Counted from the first letter of the stretch, positions 26,352 through 35,991 are shown. The stretch: DNA of 64,000 nucleotides from Fontibacterium oligotrophicum (GCA_965235975.1 CBDDZZ010000003.1:1-64000), one strand, 5' to 3'. The notes: a model not told the origin generated them from the letters alone. Translations and numbers: made by a program.

Positions 26352-28568
26352 ATGGACGTAAAAGACAAAAAGAAAAAACTTACATTAAAAAACTTTAGCG
26401 GTGGACCAGCAGCTGTTTCTAGCTATGCAAAAGGCACTGGCAATAAATCTGTTTTAGTTGAGAAGAAAAAAAATAGATCGATTGACGCAACTTACTCTGT
26501 AGACAAAGCAAAAGCCTCAATTGCTCCACAAGAAACTATAAAACCAAAGACTTTAACAAAAGAAGATACTGCAAAAGCACAAAAATCAGCACAAGAGTGG
26601 GCAAGAAAAAAAATTCAAGAAGAACTTGAGATCGATAATAGTAAAAAATTAATTAAAAAAACACACGGTAAAAAAAGAGAATATAAACTTACTTTATCAA
26701 AAGCACTCACAGATGCTGATGAAGATGAAAAGCAAAGAAGTTTAGCCTCATTTAAAAGAGCAAGAGAAAAAGAAAAAAAATTAGTTCAAGAAGGCGATGA
26801 AACAACAGAGGTTAAGAAAGTTTCAAGGGAAATATCAGTTCCTAATCTAATCACTATTCAAGAGCTTGCAAATAGAATGGCAGAAAAAGCAAGTTCTATT
26901 ATTAAATTCTTATTTGAAAAAAATGTAAAAGTTACAATCAATCATACGATTGATAAAGATACTGCAGAGTACATCGTAGGCTCCTTCGGACATAAAGTTG
27001 CTAAAGATAATCAAATAGATGATGAATTATCAAAATTAAAGAAAACTAAAGAAAATGAAGATACTTACTCTAGACCTCCGGTGGTAACAGTTATGGGTCA
27101 TGTTGATCACGGCAAAACTTCGTTACTAGATTCATTGCGAGAAACAAATGTGGTTGCAACAGAGCACGGAGGAATTACTCAACATATTGGTGCCTATCAA
27201 GTTTTTACGGATAATAATAAGTGGATGACATTTATTGACACTCCAGGTCATGCAGCCTTTACTGAAATGAGAGCAAGAGGATCTAAAATTACAGATATTG
27301 TTGTTTTAGTTGTTGCCGCAAACGATGGAATCAAACCGCAAACTATTGAAGCCATCCAACATGCAAAGGCTGCAAAAGTTCCAATTATTGTTGCAATCAA
27401 TAAATGCGATATTCATGGTGTTGATAAACAAAAAGTTAGAAATCAATTATTAGAACACGAGCTTGTTGTAGAAGAACTAGGCGGAGATATTCAGTGTGTT
27501 GAAATATCTGCTCTAAAGAAAACAAATTTAGATAAATTAAAAGAGGCAATTATTTTACAAGCAGAAATTTTAAATCACAAAACGAACCCAAATGTACCAG
27601 CACAAGGAATAGTAGTTGAGTCAAAATTAGACAAAGGTAAAGGACCGGTATCTACAATTTTAATCACTAGAGGAACTTTAAAAAGAGGGGACTTTTTTGT
27701 AAGTGGTTTGCAGTGGGGAAAAATTAGAGCCATGAATAATTTTAGAGGAGAATTAGTTAATGAAGCAACTCCTTCCATGCCTGTAGAGATTATTGGTTTA
27801 ACGGGTGTATCTGAAGCAGGTGATGATTTTTTAGTTTTAGATAGCGAGTCAAAAGCAAAAGAAATAAACGAACATAGAATTGAACAAGGAAAATCTAAAA
27901 AAACCAGCATTCTTGTTAAGAAAAATGATGTTTTTGGTGACATTAATAAACAAAAAGAATTATCAATAATTATTAAAAGCGACGTCCACGGATCTGCAGA
28001 AGCATTATCAAATGCAATATTAAAAATTCAACACGATGAAGTTAAGCCGGTTATTGTTTTATCATCAGTTGGAGCCATTACTGAAACCGATGTTTCGTTA
28101 GCAAAAGCTTCTAATGCGGTTTTAATAGGTTTTAATATTAAACCTAACAAAGAAGCAAAAGATCTTGCAATAAAATTAGAGGTTAATATTTTATATTTTA
28201 ATATTATTTATGAAGCAATTGAGCACATTACTAAAGCTCTCTCAGGTCTTTTAGCACCGGAAATTAATGAACAGGTATTAGGACAGTGTGAAATCTTACA
28301 GGTATTTAAATCATCCAAGGCCGGAAAAGTTGCGGGTATCAAAGTAACTGAGGGAACTATCGTTAACAATTCTGATGTTAGAATTGTCAGAGATGGAAGT
28401 GTTGTTTACACTGGAAAAATTGCATCACTTTATAGAGAGAAAAACGAAGTAAAAGATATTAAAGCAGGAATTGAAGGCGGAGTTGCATTTAAAGATTTCT
28501 TAGATTTTAAAGAAAAAGATATCATTGAAGTATTCTCGGTCGTTGAGAGCGCAAGAACAATTAATTAA
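26352..28568 (+). CDS. infB: translation initiation factor IF-2
   Basis: GTPase that places initiator tRNA on the 30S subunit. A charged, Lys/Glu-rich N-terminal region (about 1-160) precedes the IF2_N domain and the G domain, whose P-loop is 'GHVDHGKT' at residues 249-256, with 'DTPGHAAF' (G3) and 'NKCD' (G4) downstream. The C-terminal fMet-tRNA-binding domain is intact. 738 residues is short for an alphaproteobacterial IF-2 because the N-terminal region is reduced. It sits 22 bases after nusA and leads into rbfA. Confidence 0.98.
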   Translation: MDVKDKKKKLTLKNFSGGPAAVSSYAKGTGNKSVLVEKKKNRSIDATYSVDKAKASIAPQETIKPKTLTKEDTAKAQKSAQEWARKKIQEELEIDNSKKLIKKTHGKKREYKLTLSKALTDADEDEKQRSLASFKRAREKEKKLVQEGDETTEVKKVSREISVPNLITIQELANRMAEKASSIIKFLFEKNVKVTINHTIDKDTAEYIVGSFGHKVAKDNQIDDELSKLKKTKENEDTYSRPPVVTVMGHVDHGKTSLLDSLRETNVVATEHGGITQHIGAYQVFTDNNKWMTFIDTPGHAAFTEMRARGSKITDIVVLVVAANDGIKPQTIEAIQHAKAAKVPIIVAINKCDIHGVDKQKVRNQLLEHELVVEELGGDIQCVEISALKKTNLDKLKEAIILQAEILNHKTNPNVPAQGIVVESKLDKGKGPVSTILITRGTLKRGDFFVSGLQWGKIRAMNNFRGELVNEATPSMPVEIIGLTGVSEAGDDFLVLDSESKAKEINEHRIEQGKSKKTSILVKKNDVFGDINKQKELSIIIKSDVHGSAEALSNAILKIQHDEVKPVIVLSSVGAITETDVSLAKASNAVLIGFNIKPNKEAKDLAIKLEVNILYFNIIYEAIEHITKALSGLLAPEINEQVLGQCEILQVFKSSKAGKVAGIKVTEGTIVNNSDVRIVRDGSVVYTGKIASLYREKNEVKDIKAGIEGGVAFKDFLDFKEKDIIEVFSVVESARTIN

Positions 28569-28570
28569 TA

Positions 28571-28948
28571 ATGAATAATTATTTAAGTGATCAGCCTTTC
28601 ACGCAGAGGCAATTACGAGTAGGCGAACTTTTAAAACAGTTGCTTGGAAATCTATTTTTAAAAGAAGAAGTGGCTCTTCCAAGTATTAACACTAGAGTAA
28701 TTACTGTTTCAGAAGTTAGAATGAGCCCAGATTTGAAACATGCAAAAGTATTTGTGATGCCCCTTGGAGGAAAAAATTCGGAATTTGTTTTACAATCCTT
28801 AATTCATCACAGCGGCCTAATTAAAAAAGAAATGTCACGTAGTTGGAAAAATAAATTTCTTCCAAACCTTCATTTTGTATTAGACGAGTCTTTTGACTAT
28901 GCAGAAAAAATTGAAAAATTAATTATTAAGACACACGAAAATGATTAA
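28571..28948 (+). CDS. rbfA: ribosome-binding factor A
   Basis: 30S maturation factor with a KH-like fold. 'RQLRVGELLKQLLGNLF' at the N-terminus, 'ITVSEVRMSPDLKHAKVFVMPL' in the core and 'LPNLHFVLDESFDYAEKIEKL' near the C-terminus are the family signatures. 125 residues is normal. It starts two bases after infB and overlaps truB by eight bases, inside the nusA-pnp operon. Confidence 0.95.
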   Translation: MNNYLSDQPFTQRQLRVGELLKQLLGNLFLKEEVALPSINTRVITVSEVRMSPDLKHAKVFVMPLGGKNSEFVLQSLIHHSGLIKKEMSRSWKNKFLPNLHFVLDESFDYAEKIEKLIIKTHEND

Positions 28949-29819
28949 TGGTTGGATAAATTTAAACAAACCCAAAGGTTTTAGCTCGGCATATTGTTTA
29001 AACGTCATAAAAAGTAAGTTTAAAAAAATTAAAATAGGACATGCTGGAACTTTAGATCCATTAGCAGAAGGTGTTTTGCCGATCGCACTAGGCGAAGCAA
29101 CTAAAACTGTTTCATTAATTCACTTACAATTTAAAAGTTATTTATTTGAAATACAGTGGGGAGCAGAGACGGATACCTTAGATTTAGAGGGAAAAGTTAC
29201 AAATCAAAATGAAATCTATCCAGAAAAAAGCGAAGTTGAAAATATTTTAAAAAAATTTATTGGTTGGCAAATGCAAATGCCGCCAAAATTTTCTGCAGTA
29301 AAAATTAATGGAAAAAGATCTTATGAACTTGCGAGAAATAATTTAGAATTTGAAATGGAAGAAAGAAAAGTTTTAATAAAAAATATTAGATTATTAAAAC
29401 ATAAAAATAACAAAAGTATTTTTTATATTAAGTGCGGAACCGGAACTTATATTAGAAGTCTCGCAAGAGACATTGCGCAATCTTTAGGTGGATTTTCCCA
29501 CGTTACTCAATTAATTAGAACACGATATGGAAGTTTTAGAATTAAAAACTCAAATAGCCTTGAAAAATTAATAGAAAAAGAAACTACTGATCATTTTTTG
29601 AAATATGTGCTTGATATTCAGAGTGCTTTAATACATATACCTAGCATTAAATTAAAAGATGAAAGAATTAATTTAATAAAGAATGGAATGAAAGTTAGTT
29701 TGGTTAATGAATTTGGAAAGGTTAGTTTAGATAATATTTACACAGAGGCTTTAGATAAGCCACTTGCTCTTGGATACCTCAAGTCAGGTTTCTTTTATCC
29801 AAAAAGAGTATTTAATTAA
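28941..29819 (+). CDS. truB: tRNA pseudouridine-55 synthase
   Basis: Forms pseudouridine 55 in the T-loop of tRNAs. The catalytic Asp is D39 in 'GHAGTLDPLAEGVLP', and 'MPPKFSAVKINGKRSYELAR' and 'GTYIRSLARDIA' are the other family motifs. At 292 residues it is normal, with a short C-terminal extension. It overlaps rbfA by eight bases and is followed by rpsO three bases later. Confidence 0.96.
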   Translation: MINGWINLNKPKGFSSAYCLNVIKSKFKKIKIGHAGTLDPLAEGVLPIALGEATKTVSLIHLQFKSYLFEIQWGAETDTLDLEGKVTNQNEIYPEKSEVENILKKFIGWQMQMPPKFSAVKINGKRSYELARNNLEFEMEERKVLIKNIRLLKHKNNKSIFYIKCGTGTYIRSLARDIAQSLGGFSHVTQLIRTRYGSFRIKNSNSLEKLIEKETTDHFLKYVLDIQSALIHIPSIKLKDERINLIKNGMKVSLVNEFGKVSLDNIYTEALDKPLALGYLKSGFFYPKRVFN

Positions 29820-29822
29820 AAA

Positions 29823-30092
29823 ATGACAAAAAAAATTTTAAATAAAGAAAACGTTTATAAAGATTTAAAACAGCACGCCAAAGATGTTGGTTCTTCGGAA
29901 GTTCAAATTGCTATTTTAACTGAGAGAATTAGATATTTAACTGAACATTTTACAAAAAATAAAAAAGACAAACATTCCTACACAGGACTAACGACATTGG
30001 TGAATAGAAGAAAAAAACTATTAGATTATCTCAGCAAAACAAACTCAACCAATTATAAAAAGATCTTAGAAAAGCTGAATATCAGAAAATAA
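29823..30092 (+). CDS. rpsO: 30S ribosomal protein S15
   Basis: Primary 16S-binding protein of the small subunit. 'DVGSSEVQIAILTERIRYLTEH' and the C-terminal 'GLTTLVNRRKKLLDYLSKTN' are textbook S15 segments, and 89 residues is the exact family length. In many bacteria S15 represses its own mRNA; with only three bases before its start, any such site would overlap truB. It is followed by pnp six bases later, the usual rpsO-pnp pair. Confidence 0.97.
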   Translation: MTKKILNKENVYKDLKQHAKDVGSSEVQIAILTERIRYLTEHFTKNKKDKHSYTGLTTLVNRRKKLLDYLSKTNSTNYKKILEKLNIRK

Positions 30093-30098
30093 ATTTTA

Positions 30099-32174
30099 AT
30101 GTTTAAAATAGTAAGAAAAGAGATTGTTTGGGGAGGTAAAAAATTATCTATTGAAACAGGCAAAATTGCTCGTCAAGCAGATGGTGCGGTTATATTAACT
30201 TCAGGAGATACGGTTATTTTAGCAACTGTTGTTGGAGCAAAAAAAGCAAAACCCGACATAGATTTTTTTCCACTTACAGTCAATTATCAAGAAAAATATT
30301 ACGCTTCAGGAAAAATTCCAGGTGGATATTTCAAAAGAGAAGCAAGACCCACAGAAAGCGAAACTTTAATATCCCGATTAATTGACAGACCCATTAGGCC
30401 TTTATTTCCAGAAGGTTTTAGAAATGAAGTTCAAGTTCTTCCAACCGTATTATCGTATGAAAAAGATAATGATCCAGAAATATTATCTTTAATTGCAGCT
30501 TCAGCAGCATTATCTATTTCAGGTATTCCATTCATGGGACCTGTTGCAGCTTCTAAAGTTGGCTACATCAATGGTAGTTTTGTTTTAAACCCAACTAAAG
30601 AACAATTAAAAGACTCTCAATTGGAACTTATCGTTGCAGGAACCAAAGATGCAGTTTTGATGGTAGAATCTGAGGCTTCAGGATTAACTGAAAAAATAAT
30701 GTTAGATGCAGTTAAATTCGGCCATGAACAATTTGGCCCAGTGATCAAAATGATTAATGAATTTTCTGCTGAGTGTTCAAAAGAAAAATGGATTGTAGAA
30801 GAGAAAGATTTAAAAGAAGTAAAAAATAATCTACTAAAAAACGTTAAAAATGATTTAGTTACTGCGTTTTCAGAGGCCGATAAAAAGAAAAGGGGTGAAC
30901 TAATTAATCTAGCAAAAGAAAAATCATTAGCGTTATATAAAGATTCAGAACAATTTACTGAGATGGATGTTGAGTCTCAGTTTAAAAATATTGAAAAAGA
31001 AATTGTTAGAACAAAAATTCTTAAAGAAAAGAAAAGGATTGATGGAAGAGGACTTGCAGATATTAGACCAATTAAGTGCGAAGTAGGTATTTTACCAAGA
31101 GCTCATGGTTCTGCTTTATTTACAAGAGGAGAAACTCAAGCAATTGTCGTTACAACACTTGGAACTTCAGAGGATGAACAAAGAATTGAAAGTTTAGATG
31201 GATTACAAAGATCTAGATTTATGTTGCACTATAATTTTCCTCCATTTTCAGTTGGGGAAGTTGGCAGAATTGGAACAGGAAGACGTGAAATCGGTCATGG
31301 TAAATTAGCTTGGCGAGCAGTTAATTCTATTTTACCAAAAAAAGAGGAATTTCCTTATACTTTTAGATTAGTTTCAGAAATTACTGAGTCAAATGGTTCA
31401 TCATCAATGGCAACTGTTTGCGGATCATCCCTTGCTTTAATGGACGCTGGAGTTCCAATTAAAAAGCCAGTCGCAGGAATTGCAATGGGCTTAATTAAAG
31501 AAGGATCTGATTATTCTGTACTATCCGACATTTTAGGAGATGAAGATCATTTAGGAGATATGGATTTTAAAGTTGCAGGAACTGAAGATGGAATTACCTC
31601 ATTACAAATGGATATCAAAATTACAGGAATTACATTTGAGATTATGGAAAAAGCATTATCTCAAGCAAAAGACGGAAGAATTCATATTTTGGGAGAAATG
31701 AATAAAGCCCTTAAAGTTTCAAGAAAAGATTTATCGAAGCACACTCCAAAAATGGAAAAAGTTACTGTCGATAAAAAAGATATTGCAGCCATTATCGGTA
31801 AAGGCGGAGTGACAATAAGAGAGATCGTTGAATTATCAGGTGCTAAAGTTGATATTAGTGATGATGGTATTGTAACTATTTCTGCACCCGATGAAGTTTC
31901 AAGAAACAAAGCTTTAGAAATGGTAAAAAGTATTATTGCAAAAGCGGAAGTTGGAAAAATTTACACAGGAAAAGTTGTTAAAATTATGGAATTTGGAGCT
32001 TTTGTAAACTTCTTAGGCAAACAAGACGGTCTAGTTCACATTTCAGAACTTGCAGCGAAAAGAGTAGAGAAAGTAAGTGACGTTGTAAAAGAGGGTGATG
32101 AAGTTAAAGTTAAAGTTTTAGGATTTGATAAGGGAAAAGTTAAACTTTCAATTAAACAAGCTTTAGATAGTTAA
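30099..32174 (+). CDS. pnp: polyribonucleotide nucleotidyltransferase (PNPase)
   Basis: Phosphorolytic 3'-5' exoribonuclease of the RNA degradosome. It has two RNase PH domains (first with 'GGYFKREARPTESETLISRL', second with 'FPPFSVGEVGRIGTGRREIGHG'), followed by a KH domain ('IAAIIGKGGVTIREI') and a C-terminal S1 domain ending near residue 690. 691 residues is normal. It ends the nusA operon and its stop overlaps that of the convergent fabI by TTAA. Confidence 0.97.
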   Translation: MFKIVRKEIVWGGKKLSIETGKIARQADGAVILTSGDTVILATVVGAKKAKPDIDFFPLTVNYQEKYYASGKIPGGYFKREARPTESETLISRLIDRPIRPLFPEGFRNEVQVLPTVLSYEKDNDPEILSLIAASAALSISGIPFMGPVAASKVGYINGSFVLNPTKEQLKDSQLELIVAGTKDAVLMVESEASGLTEKIMLDAVKFGHEQFGPVIKMINEFSAECSKEKWIVEEKDLKEVKNNLLKNVKNDLVTAFSEADKKKRGELINLAKEKSLALYKDSEQFTEMDVESQFKNIEKEIVRTKILKEKKRIDGRGLADIRPIKCEVGILPRAHGSALFTRGETQAIVVTTLGTSEDEQRIESLDGLQRSRFMLHYNFPPFSVGEVGRIGTGRREIGHGKLAWRAVNSILPKKEEFPYTFRLVSEITESNGSSSMATVCGSSLALMDAGVPIKKPVAGIAMGLIKEGSDYSVLSDILGDEDHLGDMDFKVAGTEDGITSLQMDIKITGITFEIMEKALSQAKDGRIHILGEMNKALKVSRKDLSKHTPKMEKVTVDKKDIAAIIGKGGVTIREIVELSGAKVDISDDGIVTISAPDEVSRNKALEMVKSIIAKAEVGKIYTGKVVKIMEFGAFVNFLGKQDGLVHISELAAKRVEKVSDVVKEGDEVKVKVLGFDKGKVKLSIKQALDS

Positions 32175-32959
32175 GCCTGCATATTTTTAGGATTAGGCAT
32201 TCCAACAATATTATATCCCGCATCTACATAGTGAATTTCCCCTGTGACACCTGCCGCAAGATCACTTAATAAATAAACTGCAGCGCCACCTACATCATTA
32301 ATATCTACATTTCTCTTTAGTGGAGAGTGGTTTTCATTCCATTTATATAAAAATTTAGCATCACCAATTGCTGAGGCTGCTAATGTTTTAATTGGACCCG
32401 CGCTAATGGCGTTTACTCTAATTCCATTTGAACCTAGATCAACGGATAAATATTTAACACTTGTTTCAAGGGCTGCTTTGCAAACTCCCATGACGTTATA
32501 ATTTGGAATAACTTTGTCAGCACAATAAGTTAAAGTGATAAAGCTTGAACCTGGCTTCATTATTTTACAAGCTTCTTTACAAACTTCTGTAAAAGAAAAA
32601 CAAGAAATCAACATGCTGTTTGAAAAATTTTCTCTAGATGTATTTAAATATTGTCCTGATAATTCTGATTTATCTGAAAAAGCAATTGCGTGGACCACAA
32701 AATCTAAATTACCCCATTTATCTTTGATATCTGAAAATGTTTTAGCAATCTCTTCTTTCTTTTCTACATTACAATCTAATGTAAATTTTGAACCTAAAGA
32801 TTCTGCAAGAGGAATAACTCTTTTTTTTAAAGCATCACCTACATAGGTGAATGCAAGTTCAGCGCCGTGTTCACTTAATTTTTTTGCAATGCCCCAAGCA
32901 ATTGAGCGCTCATTTGCAACACCCATGATCAAGCCTTTTTTACTTTGCATTAATTTCAT
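32171..32959 (-). CDS. fabI: enoyl-[acyl-carrier-protein] reductase (NADH)
   Basis: Last reduction step of the fatty-acid elongation cycle. Glycine-rich 'GVANERSIAWGIAKKL' binds NADH, and the active-site pair is the Tyr and Lys of 'YNVMGVCKA' (Y-x6-K). I take ATG 32959, which follows the fabB stop at once; a TTG at 32974 would lie inside fabB, and ATG 32950 is also possible. About 262 residues, normal for FabI. It is the third gene of a fabA-fabB-fabI operon. Confidence 0.94.
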   Translation of the reverse strand: MKLMQSKKGLIMGVANERSIAWGIAKKLSEHGAELAFTYVGDALKKRVIPLAESLGSKFTLDCNVEKKEEIAKTFSDIKDKWGNLDFVVHAIAFSDKSELSGQYLNTSRENFSNSMLISCFSFTEVCKEACKIMKPGSSFITLTYCADKVIPNYNVMGVCKAALETSVKYLSVDLGSNGIRVNAISAGPIKTLAASAIGDAKFLYKWNENHSPLKRNVDINDVGGAAVYLLSDLAAGVTGEIHYVDAGYNIVGMPNPKNMQA

Positions 32960-32960
32960 T

Positions 32961-34178
32961 TTAGATACTTTCAAATACTAAAGTTGCATTAGTTCCACCA
33001 AATCCAAAACTATTTGACATGACACAATTCAAATCTACGTTTTTTTTAACTTCAGTTACAATTGGTAACCCTTTTATTTTTTCATCTAGGTTAGTAATAT
33101 TTGCTGAGGCTGCTATAAATTTATTTTTCATCATGAGTAGACAATAAATCGCCTCTTGAACAGAAGTTGCACCAAGCGAGTGCCCCGTAAGTGATTTTGT
33201 TGAGCTAAAAGCTGGAATTTTATCTTTAAATACCTCTTTCATAGCCTCAATTTCCTTTGTATCGCCAATCGGTGTAGATGTTCCATGAGTATTAATATAA
33301 TCCACCTTTGAATTTCTTAAATTTTTCATGGACATTTTCATGCATCTTACAGCCCCCTCTCCAGATGGAGCTACCATATCGTAACCATCGGATGTTGCAC
33401 CGTAACCTGTTATTTCAGCCAAAATTTTAGCACCTCTTGCTTTTGCGTGTTCATATTCCTCTAATACAATCACGCCACCACCGCCTGCTATTACAAAACC
33501 ATCTCTACTCGAGTCATATGGTCTAGAGGCAGTTTGTGGGGTCTCGTTATACTTTGAGGATAGTGCTGTCATAGCATCAAACATTGCAGAAAGACTCCAT
33601 TCTATTTCTTCACCACCACCTGCAAAAATAATATCTTGTTTTCCAAATTGAATAAGTTCCATGGCATTACCAATACAATGTGCACTTGTTGCACAAGCTG
33701 AACTAATTGAATAATTAACTCCTTTAATTTTAAAAGGCGTTGCTAAAGTTGCTGAACATGTGCTTGCCATCGTTCTTGGCACAATAAATGGGCCCATTTT
33801 TTTAGGACCTACCTCTCTAGTTGAGTCAATTGCAACCATTACATTTTTAATTGAAGGACCACCCGATCCAATAATAATACCAGTTTTTTCGTTACTAATT
33901 TCTTTTTCAGTAAGGCCAGATTCTTCAATTGCCTCTTTCATTGAAAGATAAGCGTAGGCAGAGCCATCACCCATAAATCTTAAAACTTTTCTATCAATTA
34001 ATTCTTCATAATTAATTTTGGGAATGCCACATACCTGACTTTTAAAATTATATTTTTTATATTCTTCAGAATAAGAGATGCCTGATCTAGTATTTAATAA
34101 TGAATCTAATACTTCCTTTTTATTATTCCCTATACAGGATACAATTCCAGAACCCGTTATTACAACTCTTCGCATCAA
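32961..34178 (-). CDS. fabB: 3-oxoacyl-[acyl-carrier-protein] synthase I
   Basis: Condensing enzyme of type II fatty-acid synthesis. The Cys-His-His triad is visible: Cys in 'SISSACATSAHCIGNA', His in 'NTHGTSTPIGDTKE' and His in 'KSLTGHSLGATSV'. Association with fabA identifies it as the FabB type, needed for unsaturated fatty acids, rather than FabF. Length is 405 residues. It follows fabA by six bases with an SD-like AAGGAG before the start. Confidence 0.95.
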   Translation of the reverse strand: MMRRVVITGSGIVSCIGNNKKEVLDSLLNTRSGISYSEEYKKYNFKSQVCGIPKINYEELIDRKVLRFMGDGSAYAYLSMKEAIEESGLTEKEISNEKTGIIIGSGGPSIKNVMVAIDSTREVGPKKMGPFIVPRTMASTCSATLATPFKIKGVNYSISSACATSAHCIGNAMELIQFGKQDIIFAGGGEEIEWSLSAMFDAMTALSSKYNETPQTASRPYDSSRDGFVIAGGGGVIVLEEYEHAKARGAKILAEITGYGATSDGYDMVAPSGEGAVRCMKMSMKNLRNSKVDYINTHGTSTPIGDTKEIEAMKEVFKDKIPAFSSTKSLTGHSLGATSVQEAIYCLLMMKNKFIAASANITNLDEKIKGLPIVTEVKKNVDLNCVMSNSFGFGGTNATLVFESI

Positions 34179-34184
34179 TTCTCC

Positions 34185-34691
34185 TTAACTTTTAAATAAA
34201 CCAACTTTAAGATTTTTAGCGTTGTATATTTCTTTATTATCTGCAAAGACTAAACCATCGGCCAAACCAACACAAGTTTCGCCTTTTCTTAATAATCTTT
34301 TGATATTAATTACATATTTTACAAGTTTTACTGTTTTTATAACTTCACCAGTAAATTTTACTTCATTTACTCCAAGCGCTCGACCATGACCGGGATTACC
34401 TAGCCAACCGAGGTAAAATCCTAATAATTGCCACATTGCATCCAGTCCCAAACAGCCAGGCATCACTGGGTCTCCTTTAAAATGACAGTCGAAAAACCAC
34501 AAATTATCTTTGATATCTAATTCTGCCAATATTTCACCTTTATTAAATAAACCGCCCTCTGCAGTGATAGATGTAATCCTATCAAACATTAACATAGGTG
34601 GCGCAGGTAATTTAGCATTACCGGGTCCAAACAATTTTCCCTCAGAGCAATCAATTAAATCTTGGTAGATATATTTATTTTTTTGTTCCAT
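34185..34691 (-). CDS. fabA: 3-hydroxydecanoyl-ACP dehydratase/isomerase
   Basis: Introduces the double bond at the C10 stage for anaerobic-type unsaturated fatty-acid synthesis. The active-site His is in 'CHFKGDPVMPGCLGLDAMWQ' (around residue 71), the FabA hot-dog-fold signature, and 'GRALGVNEVKFTGEV' follows. 168 residues is the normal size. It is the first gene of the fabA-fabB-fabI operon, with a candidate promoter in the 71-base gap upstream. Confidence 0.96.
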   Translation of the reverse strand: MEQKNKYIYQDLIDCSEGKLFGPGNAKLPAPPMLMFDRITSITAEGGLFNKGEILAELDIKDNLWFFDCHFKGDPVMPGCLGLDAMWQLLGFYLGWLGNPGHGRALGVNEVKFTGEVIKTVKLVKYVINIKRLLRKGETCVGLADGLVFADNKEIYNAKNLKVGLFKS

Positions 34692-34731
34692 GAAATTACT
34701 AGAGAATATTAATTAATGATTATGAGATATT

Positions 34732-34760
34732 AATTTACAGTTTAATAAGGGATTTGACAA
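34732..34760 (-). promoter_or_regulatory. candidate promoter for fabA-fabB-fabI
   Basis: On the minus strand TTGTCA (34760-34755) and TAAATT (34737-34732) are spaced 17 bases, 5/6 and 4/6 matches to sigma70 consensus. A start near 34725 would leave a leader of about 34 bases before the fabA ATG. Found by eye in an AT-rich gap, so the -10 is only moderately convincing. Confidence 0.35.
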
Positions 34761-34762
34761 AT

Positions 34763-35242
34763 TTAATTGATTATTTCTTTATTTTCTAACCCCCAAACAT
34801 GATCAGTTTGTATCCATCCTTTATATTTTTGAATTTCAATAAAACACCAATTCGGAATACATTTTTTAATAATAGCTGCTTCTAAATTTCCAATTTTAAT
34901 AATTGGCTTTGAATAGATTGTTGAATTTTTAAAAAGAACAATTCCATCCTTCGTTGTTAATAAAGTTCTTTTTCTAGATAGCTGACTTAAATGAACCCAA
35001 CCGATGTCGCCCTGATAATCTTTAACTTTTCTCCAAACCTCAAACTCATCGATGACTTCAACGGGCATATTTTTTTTTTCATATACGAATGAAATAGGAT
35101 GGGCTGAAGAAGGGCCAATTCTAAGATTTGCGACTGTAGTTCTAATACTTAGATATTTTTTTGTAATAATTTTTTGTGCTAATAAATCTGTACTCGTAAA
35201 AATAATAAAAGACAAAATTATAATTATTGCTTTAAACTTCAT
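34763..35242 (-). CDS. exported protein with two bacterial SH3-type domains
   Basis: 159 residues with an N-terminal signal peptide (about 22 residues, hydrophobic 'FKAIIIILSFIIFTSTDLLA'). The first SH3-like module is 'TVANLRIGPSSAHPISFVYEK...GWVHLSQL' (about 33-90) and the second, more diverged one is about 95-152, ending 'YKGWIQTDHVWGL'. Such proteins are periplasmic and usually bind peptidoglycan or peptides; no catalytic motif is visible. It overlaps the end of the moeB/thiF-like gene by four bases, which suggests the end of the ubiE-ubiB-coaBC-dut operon. The specific role is unknown. Confidence 0.8.
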   Translation of the reverse strand: MKFKAIIIILSFIIFTSTDLLAQKIITKKYLSIRTTVANLRIGPSSAHPISFVYEKKNMPVEVIDEFEVWRKVKDYQGDIGWVHLSQLSRKRTLLTTKDGIVLFKNSTIYSKPIIKIGNLEAAIIKKCIPNWCFIEIQKYKGWIQTDHVWGLENKEIIN

Positions 35243-35991
35243 TTAATCTTTTTAATACAATTTTTATTTTTATTTAATTTAATTTTTTTAATTAAAAGAT
35301 TTTCAGCACTAATAATTAGGATATTTCCACATAAAGAGTTTTTAAAATTTAATATTTCACGGATTGTCTCATTGGCCATAATTGTTCCAACCATTCCCGC
35401 AAGTGTGGATAGAACACCCTCGCTTTGACAATCGAACATTTCAACATCTGGAACTTCTGGCATAAAGCATCTAAGACAAGGGGAATTTTTCTTTTTAAAA
35501 TTAAAAACAAAAATGTGACCATCAAACTTACTAATGGCACCACAAATTAAAATTTTTTTATTTTTATAACAATAATCGCTAATTAATAATTTTGTTTTAA
35601 AACTGTCAGTTCCATCAATGACTACATCATATTTTTTTGCAATTTTATTTATATTATTCTTATCAATTTTAGTTTTAAATTTTTTTATCTTTATTTTAGA
35701 ATTAATTTTTTTTAGCCTTTTTTCAGCGATATCAACTTTAAATTTATTAACATCTTCTTCATTAAATAAAATTTGTCGATGTAAATTTGAAATATCAATT
35801 TTATCATGATCAATGATGCCGATATTATTAATTCCTGATGATGCAAGATAGAGTGCAACAGGAGAGCCTAGTCCACCAACACCAATGATGAGAACTTTTG
35901 TATCGATAATTTTCTTTTGACCAAAGCTGCCAACTTTTTTTAAATTTATATGAGCAATGTACCTTTTTACATCATCATAGCTAAGCTTCAT
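35239..35991 (-). CDS. MoeB/ThiF/HesA-family adenylyltransferase (E1-like)
   Basis: Activates the C-terminal Gly of a small sulfur-carrier protein (MoaD or ThiS type) by adenylation. The ATP-binding 'GVGGLGSPVALYLASSG' (about residues 36-52), the 'SNLHRQILF' Arg motif and the catalytic Cys in 'MFDCQSEGVLSTLAG' are present. The first zinc CxxC is present ('PCLRCF'), but the second pair near the C-terminus is reduced to a single Cys ('KNCIKK'). 250 residues is usual for MoeB. Its start lies next to dut, an arrangement common in alphaproteobacteria. I cannot tell MoeB from ThiF by sequence alone. Confidence 0.85.
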   Translation of the reverse strand: MKLSYDDVKRYIAHINLKKVGSFGQKKIIDTKVLIIGVGGLGSPVALYLASSGINNIGIIDHDKIDISNLHRQILFNEEDVNKFKVDIAEKRLKKINSKIKIKKFKTKIDKNNINKIAKKYDVVIDGTDSFKTKLLISDYCYKNKKILICGAISKFDGHIFVFNFKKKNSPCLRCFMPEVPDVEMFDCQSEGVLSTLAGMVGTIMANETIREILNFKNSLCGNILIISAENLLIKKIKLNKNKNCIKKIK

